The position numbers and the translations under genes were made by a program. DNA of 64,000 nt from Paraescarpia echinospica (lineage: Eukaryota > Annelida > Polychaeta > Sabellida > Siboglinidae), in assembly GCA_020002185.1 (NCBI GenBank), contig CM034541.1, forward strand, positions 25,772,902 to 25,836,901. The letters are read 5' to 3'. The notes below the pieces were generated by a model, which ran no database searches, was not told where the DNA came from, and worked only from the letters and a program-made list of their open reading frames with translations. This document shows positions 56,501 to 64,000 of the stretch, piece by piece (the first letter of the stretch is position 1; every line of letters starts with the position of its first letter).

Positions 56501-56913
56501 TGTCACCGTCAGCTGAGTCAGTGAGTGAAACGTCGGAAACGGATACACTACAGTCGCGTAGCCGTAGACAACAAAGAAACCTACGTTGTGTGTACTGTGT
56601 CACACACCAATGCCATGGCAATGATGAACATAAATAATAATTTTAGACCTTATATAAGCGTATGTTATGCGTTGTGAAGTTATGCCTTTAATTTATGGTG
56701 TTGTGCATAGGGATCAAGTCAGCTTAAAAAGCACTGTCGGTACTATAAACCAAAATTGTACAATTCTGGTATACCAGAAATGCCACTGTCGCTTCTCGAG
56801 ATAGTTACCGTGTTCCAGAATTCCGCCACGCAGGACGTGATCTTGTAGTTCGATTCACACCAGTCGACCTCCGAGCTTCCCCATGCAAGGCTATGCATCG
56901 AAAGATGGCCCAT
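44559..56913 (-). CDS. ACER2: Alkaline ceramidase (ACER2-like), complete four-exon gene
   Basis: Minus-strand exons 56913-56809, 51951-51695, 45926-45789 and 44886-44559 (stop TGA) give 828 nt, 275 residues, the length of human ACER2, with consistent phases. The start at 56913 matches the family start (MGHLSMHSLAWGSSEVDWCE; human MGA...AGSSEVDWCE). The protein is a seven-pass membrane hydrolase. Exon 2 carries GLGSVYFHSTLSLVGQLLDE with the Ser, His and Asp of the active site; exon 4 carries FPYMHCFWHIL with the two other zinc-binding His. The C-terminal motif FDAKEEVPDANPRLRFWP matches the family. ACER2 cuts ceramide to sphingosine and fatty acid in the Golgi. Exon 3 (RQWFQAFMLCLSVLTSCLAL...) begins inside the edge of the 47-bp minisatellite. 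Intron 2 (45927-51694) also houses a LINE. An in-frame ATG further upstream (56985) could extend the N-terminus by 24 residues. Confidence 0.88.
45900..46770. repeat. 47-bp minisatellite built from the ACER2 exon-3 splice acceptor
   Basis: About 18-19 units of 43-47 bp. Each unit on the minus strand reads a pyrimidine tract (CTCTCTGGTTGTGTTTCAG or TTCCAG), then (A/G)CAATGGTTCCAGGCCTTCA. The unit nearest the gene is the real exon-3 start (45926). As 47 is not a multiple of 3, all three minus-strand frames are visited, giving overlapping false ORFs of 200-308 codons. Confidence 0.9.
46780..47150. other. Intron 2 segment with homopurine tract
   Basis: Contains a G/A-only stretch at about 46965-47065, adjacent to the 3' end of the LINE; part may be LINE 3' untranslated sequence. 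Confidence 0.4.
47153..50656 (-). mobile_element. LINE with PHD finger, APE endonuclease and reverse transcriptase, nearly full length
   Basis: The first frame (50656-49313) starts MITTLKSKMNCCAI, has QGDLNPNPGPYKPKFPC, and then a PHD-type Cys/His finger (CAIC, CDHC, WYHVDC, WICC). An APE endonuclease follows with TETHLDSS, GGDFNLPDIDW and, after a frame change, SDHDG. The second frame (to 47824) holds the reverse transcriptase: NYRPISLTSICCKLLKHIIY, DFSKAFDTVPHNRLL, SGVPQGTVLGPLLF and FADDCVLY. The third (47827-47153) holds the C-terminal part ending RTIKDWNSLPDAIV. Two single-base frame breaks, both at homopolymer runs (about 49330 and 47838), split what was one polyprotein. It is a CR1/L2/Jockey-like family and lies in ACER2 intron 2 in the gene's orientation. 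Confidence 0.88.
50828..50841. repeat. Poly(T) run at the LINE 5' flank
   Basis: Run of T on the + strand, about 170 bases upstream of the LINE start codon; it may mark the element's 5' boundary or an older A-rich tail. Confidence 0.5.
51485..51660. repeat. Purine-rich tract in ACER2 intron 2
   Basis: About 175 bases of almost only G and A, immediately downstream of ACER2 exon 2 on the minus strand, where it reads as a long polypyrimidine stretch. Confidence 0.8.
51952..53050. other. ACER2 intron 1, no gene seen
   Basis: AT-rich with a short (TA)n at 52480-52492; no exon supported. Confidence 0.4.
53060..53290 (+). pseudogene. Short coding-like relic, family unknown
   Basis: One frame reads LLGKLLDDIEQ, a stop, then DTLAKQQGIFEKMMETQQKS and ...CFQSFMEASNKCFDERKVK, before running into a SINE at about 53300. 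It is amphipathic and helical, like the N-terminus of a retroelement Gag or ORF1 protein. The in-frame stop and abrupt end suggest a broken fragment. I cannot assign it. Confidence 0.35.
53300..53610 (-). mobile_element. tRNA-derived SINE (same family as 21810-22105)
   Basis: Minus-strand head GTGTGGTGCAGTGGCTAGAG (A box) and GGGTTCGAATCCTGTGCGG (B box), then a body with GGGCAAGTTC and ending at CAAAGCGCTTTACACTTTAC (+ strand). This is the best-preserved copy of the family in the window. Confidence 0.75.
53880..53985 (-). mobile_element. tRNA-like SINE fragment
   Basis: Minus strand GGCCTTGATAGCTCAGTTGA carries an A box, and GCCGGTTCAATCC a B box 45 bases on. The acceptor and T-arm stems do not pair, so it is not a functional tRNA. 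Confidence 0.4.
54644..54665. repeat. Perfect 22-bp palindrome
   Basis: AATGTTCTATA followed immediately by its exact reverse complement, within ACER2 intron 1. Confidence 0.9.
54760..56097 (+). pseudogene. LINE copy 2 (same family as 10620-11930), internally deleted
   Basis: Fragments in order: GNRDITNKAEMANEFNMFIT (about 54870), KVIPIFKSGMKTDITNYKPI (about 55125), then a jump past the FADD region to GVCIDDQLNWKHHINTVKTK (55262). The 3' untranslated end follows, with GGGGTGAACCATACATAAG (55942), GGAAATAAATTACTTACTTA and an (ACTT)n tail ending at 56095. Several stops and frame changes, so not functional. Lies in ACER2 intron 1, opposite to the gene. Confidence 0.8.
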
Positions 56914-57384
56914 GATAACTGCAATATGTTTTGCCGCAAGCGAAGCAGAACTTTCTGAAGTAGTTACATTTATGACGGAGTGCATAAACTTTGAGTGACG
57001 CTCTCATCTGGCCGACAAATGCGATGTTTTAGTTAGAAATAAATGTTCTTTGTTGCACAACCTGTATCCCAAAACACGCAATCGTAGGCGTCGTCAGCTG
57101 GCAAATGCTGATTGAGGCGGAGCATCACATACCGTACACTCTCAAATAGACGCCGCATACGCATTTATATAAACTTGCAATTTCGCAGCAACAAGCAAGG
57201 CAATACACAAATATCTTTAAATAAGAATGTACATTATGTATTATTGTGAATAATGTTTCATCAACACCAAGTTAAAGTAACTTGGCAAGTAGGAAATGAA
57301 AACTTGTTTTTTCATAAATGCATTAATAATAATTATGTTGCATAAAAAATAATTATACGTTATTATATATAGCGTAATATCCAC

Positions 57385-57655
57385 TCCTTATATAAGACTG
57401 TTCAAATCATTTTACACTTCACTCAATCTATTTGACAGACTTGTTCAATCGAACACCTTCTCGACTTCTGGGAAGCATTCAGCCAAGCTACAATAAGTGC
57501 ATGAAGAATGTTCGTAGACAATTATCCACCACTTACTACCTAACTAGCTGGGTAGTCATTCGTGCAGCAGGAATGAACTGGAACAACGTGGAGTGAGTGA
57601 ACTTCAGTGCCGTGCAGTGTTCAAGACGGCAACAAAACGATCCAAATCCAGTATT
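57385..57655 (-). mobile_element. Diverged SINE, same family as 53300-53610
   Basis: Shares TTTGACAGACTTGTTCAATC / GAACACCTTCTCGACTTC / GGGAAGCATTCAGCCAAGC with 53350-53410. The head is degraded (GATCCAAATCCAGTATT region). Confidence 0.6.
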
Positions 57656-57839
57656 ATTTTATTGTCTTGTAAAATTGCCATATATGTATCTATTAATTCT
57701 TAAATCCAACATTTTAATTTACAACCGGCGCTATCCGTGAATATATATTACATTAGGGATTATCCCTTTTCCGATTACATAATTATAAACACCAACCTTT
57801 CTGTACGTAGTACCATTTTGACTTCCGTGGTTAATGTCA

Positions 57840-58000
57840 CCAGACACATGATGTCATCAGATGTCACCAGATATAGAAGTCTCCGGTGGCTGGGACATGT
57901 CTGCCGTATGCCAAACGAAAACTTCACAAAATAGCTTTCAATGAAGACCTTAGAGGACACAGAAAACGAGGAAGGCCGCGAAAGATCGAGGTGGAGTAAC
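57840..58000 (+). pseudogene. LINE C-terminal fragment
   Basis: Reads RSLRWLGHVCRMPNENFTK, then a stop, then HRKRGRPRKIEVE: the RWLGHV.RMP...KRGRPRK C-terminal signature common in non-LTR reverse transcriptases. It breaks off on both sides. Confidence 0.6.
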
Positions 58001-58879
58001 TAAGTTAGAAAGGCCACTGGACTCCAGCTTTTAACAGCAGGGAGATGCATATACTCTAAACAGGACGAAATGGAAGGGGGTGACATCCAGGAGGGTAGCG
58101 AGGGGTCAAATTGGCGTAAGCATTTAAGTCAAGTTAGTGACAGGGTGTACCGGAAGATGAATAAGAACTGCTCTGTGGATCTTCAGAAAGAAGTCAACGG
58201 CCGAACCGGGAGACCCAGAAACAGCTTCGACGCTCGTATTGGCGCTACGTTGAGAACCTATTTTCTCCAACCAGCTCTGAAGAGAACTCTAGCCTGAAGA
58301 GACTGTGGACATATGTGAAGCATCAACGCTCAACTACCACTGGAGTCCCGGCCCTCAAGTCTGAAGGGAGGTATCAACCCGAGGCTGTGATGTGCGCCAA
58401 AAACAAGCTCCTATGTTGTCCGCTATGCTAACATGGGTTCGCTATCGTCGACATGCTGTTGATACAATACACCCACCTGCATTTGTAAGGTTTTATGGTA
58501 TTACATTATTTTACATAGGATATATTACATATTACCCAGTTATACAATAATAATAATAAAATTATTAAGCAAAACGATAATATTACTAATTTATTTTATA
58601 AATATATAACGTCAGTGTGAGCTGCATGGATGCATATTATATAATTATACTATCAAGTAGTGTAATATTTATCGATTGAGGACAAAATATTACAAAAATC
58701 CTACAACGCGGAAGAATTAAGCCTCAAACCAACACGAGTGGAACTACCCGGGGAAGGAAGAGATCGTTCGCCATGCCACAACGATATATCGTTGCTTCGA
58801 AAACAAGCGAGACAACTGGGTGCAGAAACAATAATACACCAACTGTTTTCGGACAGTAAGGACGGGGAAGAAAGGATAA

Positions 58880-59495
58880 AATGTGACTAGTATGCGCCAT
58901 GGGCACACCATAGCACGACTGAATAGGGTCCGAATATGCACAAATCTTGCGAAATGTGTGATGATGGCTAAATTATATTCTTCTCGGTTAGAATGTCAAT
59001 ATGTACGTCAGTGTGTGAGAACTAATGTCAAATCACGGTGTTTGTCAATTTACGGTGTAGACATTTGAAATTCATTACCTATCAATATTGTAAAAGTGCC
59101 AAATTTTCTTTCATTTGTTAATCAGTTAAAAATCAAAATGATTAGCAAATATTAAACTATTATATGATTTTCTGGTATAACAGTTTACATACACAGTGTT
59201 ATTGTGAAATAATTATATTGTGAAACTTCCTTTATTAGTATTATACTTACTATAATATTGTACTAATCAGTAGTATAGCTAAATCACTTCTGTTACATTT
59301 GACTGATATAAATACAAACAACTGTCTATATGCTATCACAATGATTCGACTAGGAAACAATGTAACAGGGGTATACAAATAAGTAAGATCATTCTTCAGT
59401 AAACCCCTTTTCTAACACTAAACTGTTTTTGTTACTATAATCTGTATTATCTGTGTTAGAAAATAAACATATTGATTGATTGATTAATACAAATG
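58880..59495 (+). pseudogene. 3' end of a LINE
   Basis: Frame LNRVRICTNLAKCVMMAKLY through CLSIYGVDIWNSLP-like sequence (59000-59085) is a LINE C-terminus. An AT-rich 3' untranslated stretch follows, with AATAAAC (59462) and a GATT tail (TTGATTGATTGATT, 59473-59487). Confidence 0.5.
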
Positions 59496-59989
59496 GATGT
59501 GCAGGGGCCCGTTTTGGGCGCACCTTTTTAGCAAGTCAAAAATCGGGTGGTGTTCTGAAACATCTCGTAGATACAGTATTTTAACAGAAATACATAACAT
59601 TTTAGCATATACGTAGTCAGATAAGTGGAGAAGATGATTCCTTTGTTTATATTTTTTCTACTTTCTCCAAACCCCAAGCTGCGCAAATCTTTCCCCCATA
59701 TGTCAGTAATTGTCGACCCATACGATAGGTGGACATAAATGGAAGAAGAAGAAAAGTCAAGTAATCACCTGTCCCTAGTATATACCATTAATATTGTTTT
59801 ACTTCCTGGTGCCGCGCAGTAGAGAGAATACGGTAACTGGAACATTTTTGATGTGTTAAGGACCATTCTGTATCCCGTACATTTGTAAACACGTATTCAT
59901 GTTTTGATCGCATAATATGTACTTATCTTACAAATGCTGGTAAACGGCATATTTATATAATACATTGATGACATTTCAAGTAAACGTAT

Positions 59990-60190
59990 TTTACCACGAT
60001 GCATAAACTTTATCAAGTACTCATAATTGTTAATTATTGCTCCCTGAATGGCGGGGAAATCAAAATGGCAGACGTTCTGAGAAAGATCGATCTCAGTGAC
60101 AACGAGGATACTCACGATGAGTTACTTTTAAAACAAAAACAGTATGAGGCTTGTCTTTTGTGGGGAAATGTAGGAAGAGAGATTCCGTAA
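59990..60190 (+). CDS. Possible first exon of an unidentified protein
   Basis: ATG at 60065 in a strong context (CAAAATGGCAG) opens MADVLRKIDLSDNEDTHDEL and about 15 more residues before a possible donor (AAT|GTAGGA, about 60168). The acidic, charged composition looks coding, but no following exon with matching phase was found. Could be chance. Confidence 0.25.
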   Translation, partial: FTTMHKLYQVLIIVNYCSLNGGEIKMADVLRKIDLSDNEDTHDELLLKQKQYEACLLWGNVGREIP

Positions 60191-60199
60191 ATCAGATCA

Positions 60200-61170
60200 C
60201 TCTGATAGTGTTTAAGTTGAATACTACTACAAAGCCTTCAGCACCATCCACACAATTTTGTTTTTCTTTATTTTGAACACATTTCTACACAGTTTTTTGT
60301 ACTGCACTGGCGTTAACTAATAACTTAAGGCAACGTTCGCACCGCACAAATCCAAGTTTAGCTGTGAACAGTTTTAACTGATATTGTAATTATCATGTAA
60401 AGACCACAGTAAAGCCAGGGATCACTACATTATATTAATAATGATTAAACATCAAACACCAGCAAAAACTGTTGTCTGTTATGAATGTTGTTATTTTCTC
60501 CGAACAGCAAATATTGAATTAACTATCAGACACAATATTTGGCAACAGTCAGCACAGAACCACAACATATAATTCAAGCAAACAATGACAATTAAAGATT
60601 AAACTTTAAAGTTCCAAACAAACACTACTAAAACAAATTAAATTACCAGATAGCAACCTTGACTGTTTGACTCCATGGCACAGAGGTATTGTCCAGCAAT
60701 TCCTTGGCTAATACCCAGACAAGACAAGATTGTCATTGAAGGTAGCAACCTGACTGATGCAGTGGATGGGTGTGGAGACAGACAAATGCTGGCTACCGCC
60801 GTCTGTGATGCAGTGTGTTCTGTTCTGTTATATAAAAGGGTGCACAAATTCAGAAGTGCATGGACAGTTCTTGAAATAATGTCATAGACACACGAGCGCT
60901 GCTATTTGTGGAGATGCAGTGGTGTTGTTAGAAGACGACTCTCAGACGAGACAACCCCTCAATCACCCATAAAGTGACAGAACTAAACCAAGCCACTTCA
61001 CGCACACCATGTCAAACCAACAAATTTCAAGTCGATTCACACCCCTATCTCGGCATTATATAAACTGTTGTGGACAAAGCATGTCCACACCACTGCATCT
61101 AAATCCACAAGAACACTTGACATTCTCTTCACTCGGCAACATCTAAAATTAAGGAAGCAGCCTAAACTGT
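60200..61170. other. Intergenic, no gene seen
   Basis: No supported exon; AT-rich unique DNA. Confidence 0.35.
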
Positions 61171-61181
61171 GTTACTAAGAC

Positions 61182-61951
61182 CAGGGTTGGCATGTTTCTG
61201 CCCTCATGGTAGAAACCGTGCGGCAGAAATACTTTCTGCCCGTGTGACAGAAATACCTTTCTCCCCTACTTTTTGCCCTTAGGGCAGAAACTCCCAAAAT
61301 AGTCATATTTTTAGACATTTATTTTAATATCAAAATTCTTATTTCTTACACCATTACTGTGTCATCTTACGGTGCCAGACACAAACAGCTAGACAGTCTT
61401 ATCAGCTCCCCAACCACTAAAATAATAGCAGTTAGCCTAGTTAGTTGGATATACAGTGGCCAGGTGCTTCAAAATCAGGCTTTCCACTGACTACAAGATG
61501 ACCAGGTGATAATTAGTTTTAATTACCAGCCAACTTCTAGGCTGGTAATAAAATTGGGATACACAGGGACTCAGAGAATAAATAAGATAAATACTGAACA
61601 AAGAAATCTGCAGCTCGTGTTGTCAGGTGACAAGTCCTGTACACATGCCACACGGGCACAACAAATGCACACAAATGAATGCATGTGGTGGGATTTTGCC
61701 CCTAAAAATTGTGTCTGGCAACTGTGCTTTCTAGACCAGTCACTTGACTTAATATGTAATATGTGTGTTAAAAGTCCAATGTCGGTTATGTAAAACCCAT
61801 TAAGTGGAGAAAAGCAGTGTCTTTAGTTGTTTCTTAAGTTGCGGGAGATTGCCGTTGTTGGCATGCATTCCCTGGTTGTTGCCATTTCTGCCAGGCAGAA
61901 ACTTTCTGGGCATGGCAGAAATACTTTTCTGCCCGGCAGAAACCAACCCAG
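61182..61951. mobile_element. Non-autonomous hAT-like DNA transposon (770 bp)
   Basis: Ends CAGGGTTGG and CCAACCCAG (inverted, one mismatch). Flanking 8-bp repeats are ACTAAGAC (61174-61181) and AGTAAGAC (61952-61959). Both subterminal zones carry clustered GGCAGAAA/TTTCTGCC motifs in both orientations (61196-61290; 61886-61945). No transposase frame in the interior. Confidence 0.8.
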
Positions 61952-61959
61952 AGTAAGAC

Positions 61960-62744
61960 TTATAGACTTGTCTTATGATAGTTATGCCAGCTGTGACTTG
62001 TTGCAATTTCAAAGCTTACCCTCCTTGCCTGTATTAAATTTAGTTTACTCCCAGTTTCCTCAGTCACTCAGCTAGTGTATGGATGAGTACCTGCCTGAAG
62101 ACATATTAGGTAAAAGAAAATGGCTGATGCTGAAATTTCTTAATTATTATGATAATAATTTTTCGGTGTTTTTTTCAGCCAGTTTCCTCAGCTTTTGGCA
62201 TGATAAACATATTCCGCCTAGATCTGGTTTAAATACCACTGTTTTTATTGGTATTTGCTGCCATGTGGCATTAATTATCAGAGTAGACAGGGTTTATGAT
62301 CCTGAACATAGATACATTTTAGTCTAACTGGATGTAATAATTAAAAGAAATCTGTTCCAAGTTTTTCATTTATTAATTAATATAATGTTCTTAAGACTAC
62401 TAACTTTGTTGAATATATACTGCCCAGTCAGTTTGTGTTTAGTAAGCCTGTAACAACAGTCTCAATTTGAAGGCATGACTACGGATGCTCAAATAGTAAA
62501 CAAAGCATTCAGTTTTAAAACAAGCTTTATTGGCAATATGGCTGAGTTGGGCTGAATTAACTGCTATATTTTTTGATGTTCAATGATGCTCACTTTCCCA
62601 TGGTTAACACAGCAGACTTCCAGTTAGAAATGAATACTCCCGCTAATTCCGGGTAGATGAACAGAGTCCAGACTATATCCCTTTAAACTGTTCAGACTCC
62701 TGGAAGAATGGAAGAAGAAACAGCTACGAGTGGATGGGAAGGTG
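61960..62744. other. Upstream region of the coiled-coil gene
   Basis: No exon supported. Presumably holds the promoter of the gene that begins at 62745; no TATA box is evident. Confidence 0.3.
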
Positions 62745-63977
62745 ATGGCAAACATGGCCGACGCAACGGTTCTGACTCAACTTAACCGGCTACGGGTAAG
62801 ACATCACTACTGTCTGATTCACACCCTGTGTTGTTGTAAGTTGTCACTTAGTGTAGATCATGCTGTACATCTAAGCACTGTCACTGTGTAGGTTACTCGA
62901 GATTTGTTTTAAAATTATATATTTAATCTAGATACAGATTTAAAATAAACAGATGATTATCATTCAGTGGCTGCAAGGATGTCCATGTAACACATATATA
63001 ACACAATATTCGAGTAAACTAAACATTTTCAGGCAATTAGACTATATTTATAAAATTGTCATAATGGAATCATCTGGGACACCAGTGTGGCAGGCGGGTG
63101 TTTGGTGTGGAATAGGGGCTGACTTGACAAATTGTTGGTGTGGAATAGGGCTTTTAAGTGATGACAAGATCAATAAATTGCAATACATGGTCATCCTCCA
63201 GCCCTTGGTGCACAAGGCCACAATCAATATACAATGCCCGTGATCAATTGTTGCATTGGGCCTTCCTATTTTAGGGTCAATATGTGGAACTGAAGAATTC
63301 AACACGCTATCAACAAACTGTACTTCTCCTTCTGCAAGAACTAAGCAGAGACAAGGGAAATTCAGTTGATGAAACAGGTATTACTGCTTCTAACACGTAC
63401 AACTGCATACTTACTGTGTTTTACACTTGTAAAATGTTTCTTCAGTTCAGTCAGTAATATAATTAAATTATATAGGTACCCATCCACAGATAGATACTGT
63501 TTTGTAATAACTGTATCATTGTTTAATGCTTTCTTAGGAACTTTGACTGAACTTTGCCTGTTAGGGTGAAACATGTACTTAGATTTTTGTCACACATTGA
63601 CCATACATAAAATACTGCGAGTCTGATATGCAGTTGTCAAGCACACTGATCAGGTTAAAAATCATGTTTCAGTTAGCATACTTATAATGAACAACAGCTG
63701 CATATGAAAGGTACAAATGCTATTTGGATTTGGTAAATCCTGTGAAGGCCCTACATTTTTTTCAATTGTACTTTGCCATTTTTACATGTATCTCCTTGAA
63801 AACATATATGCATGATTAGTTGTATGAACTTATTGACCTACGATTGCCAGCTGCAGCATTACAAGCCAAAAAGAAGGCATCAGCGGAGAGTGTTCAATCA
63901 CTTAAGGATGAGTTACAAGACTCAAAGACACACATTGAAGAACTGGCTGAGACTGCAGAGAAATGTATGGTCAAACA
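62745..63977 (+). CDS. 5' exons of an unidentified coiled-coil protein (runs off the window)
   Basis: Exon 62745-62795 starts MANMADATVLTQLNRLR (donor GTAAGA). Exon 63275-63377 (acceptor CTATTTTAG, donor GTATTA) gives GQYVELKNSTRYQQTVLLLL then QELSRDKGNSVDET. Exon 63851 onward (acceptor GATTGCCAG) gives AAALQAKKKASAESVQSLKD then ELQDSKTHIEELAETAEKCM. Phases agree. The third exon may end at a GTAGGC donor (63978); if not, TAG follows at 63979. Heptad-like spacing of Leu/Val and many Lys/Glu/Gln indicate a coiled coil. An in-frame stop before 62745 supports that ATG, although an upstream acceptor (ACTGTTCAG at 62681-62689) leaves room for an earlier exon. Family not recognised. Confidence 0.6.
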
Positions 63978-64000
63978 GTAGGCACCGTCCTGGTTACACT

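Noticed and set aside
58070..58297. A 75-codon frame starting MEGGDIQEGSEGSNWRKHLS
   Set aside because: Lies between LINE fragments, no splice sites or family resemblance; probably retroelement debris.
60638..60890. Overlapping frames of about 70 codons on both strands
   Set aside because: No family match and no consistent splice signals; the two strands are equally open, so chance is likely.

Overview
The window is nuclear DNA from an invertebrate animal. Genes are split into many short exons with GT-AG introns, AATAAA signals follow stop codons, and the DNA is AT-rich and full of LINEs, tRNA-derived SINEs, hAT-type elements, a Ty3/Gypsy element and long simple-sequence arrays. The retroelement types look like those common in molluscs and other marine lophotrochozoans, but I cannot place the phylum from sequence alone.

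Layout: (1) 1-4650: last two exons (+) of an unidentified serine-rich protein. (2) 4650-8100: intergenic, with a decayed LINE. (3) 8103-17284 (-): complete six-exon gene for dynactin subunit 3 (DCTN3/p24), 186 codons; its introns hold a 21-bp minisatellite, a LINE, a non-autonomous hAT element and further tandem repeats. (4) 18396-42940: a direct tandem duplication (unit A 18396-32575, unit B 32576-42940). Each unit carries one complete gene for a secreted/ER cyclophilin (PPIB-like), with the same exon sizes and almost the same 217-residue protein. Unit A received a Ty3/Gypsy element (26192-31711) with two LTRs identical by eye. Unit B received a hAT-type element (40516-41587) and a nested repeat of its upstream region. 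A block in the intron between coding exons 2 and 3 lies in opposite orientation in the two units. (5) 44559-56913 (-): complete four-exon alkaline ceramidase gene (ACER2-like, 275 aa). Its second intron holds a 3.5-kb LINE and a roughly 47-bp minisatellite whose every unit copies the 3' splice site plus the first bases of exon 3. (6) 57000-62700: intergenic, with SINE and LINE fragments and a third hAT-type element. (7) 62745-end: first exons (+) of an unidentified coiled-coil protein.

The four recognised genes are ordinary housekeeping or secretory-pathway genes: dynein-dynactin transport, ER protein folding (two copies), and ceramide hydrolysis. There is no sign of an operon or gene cluster with one shared job. 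The unusual content is structural: a tandemly repeated splice acceptor, a datable young retroelement with an empty paralogous site, three hAT-like elements that each carry their own subterminal motif array, a foldback element, and an intronic inversion between paralogues.
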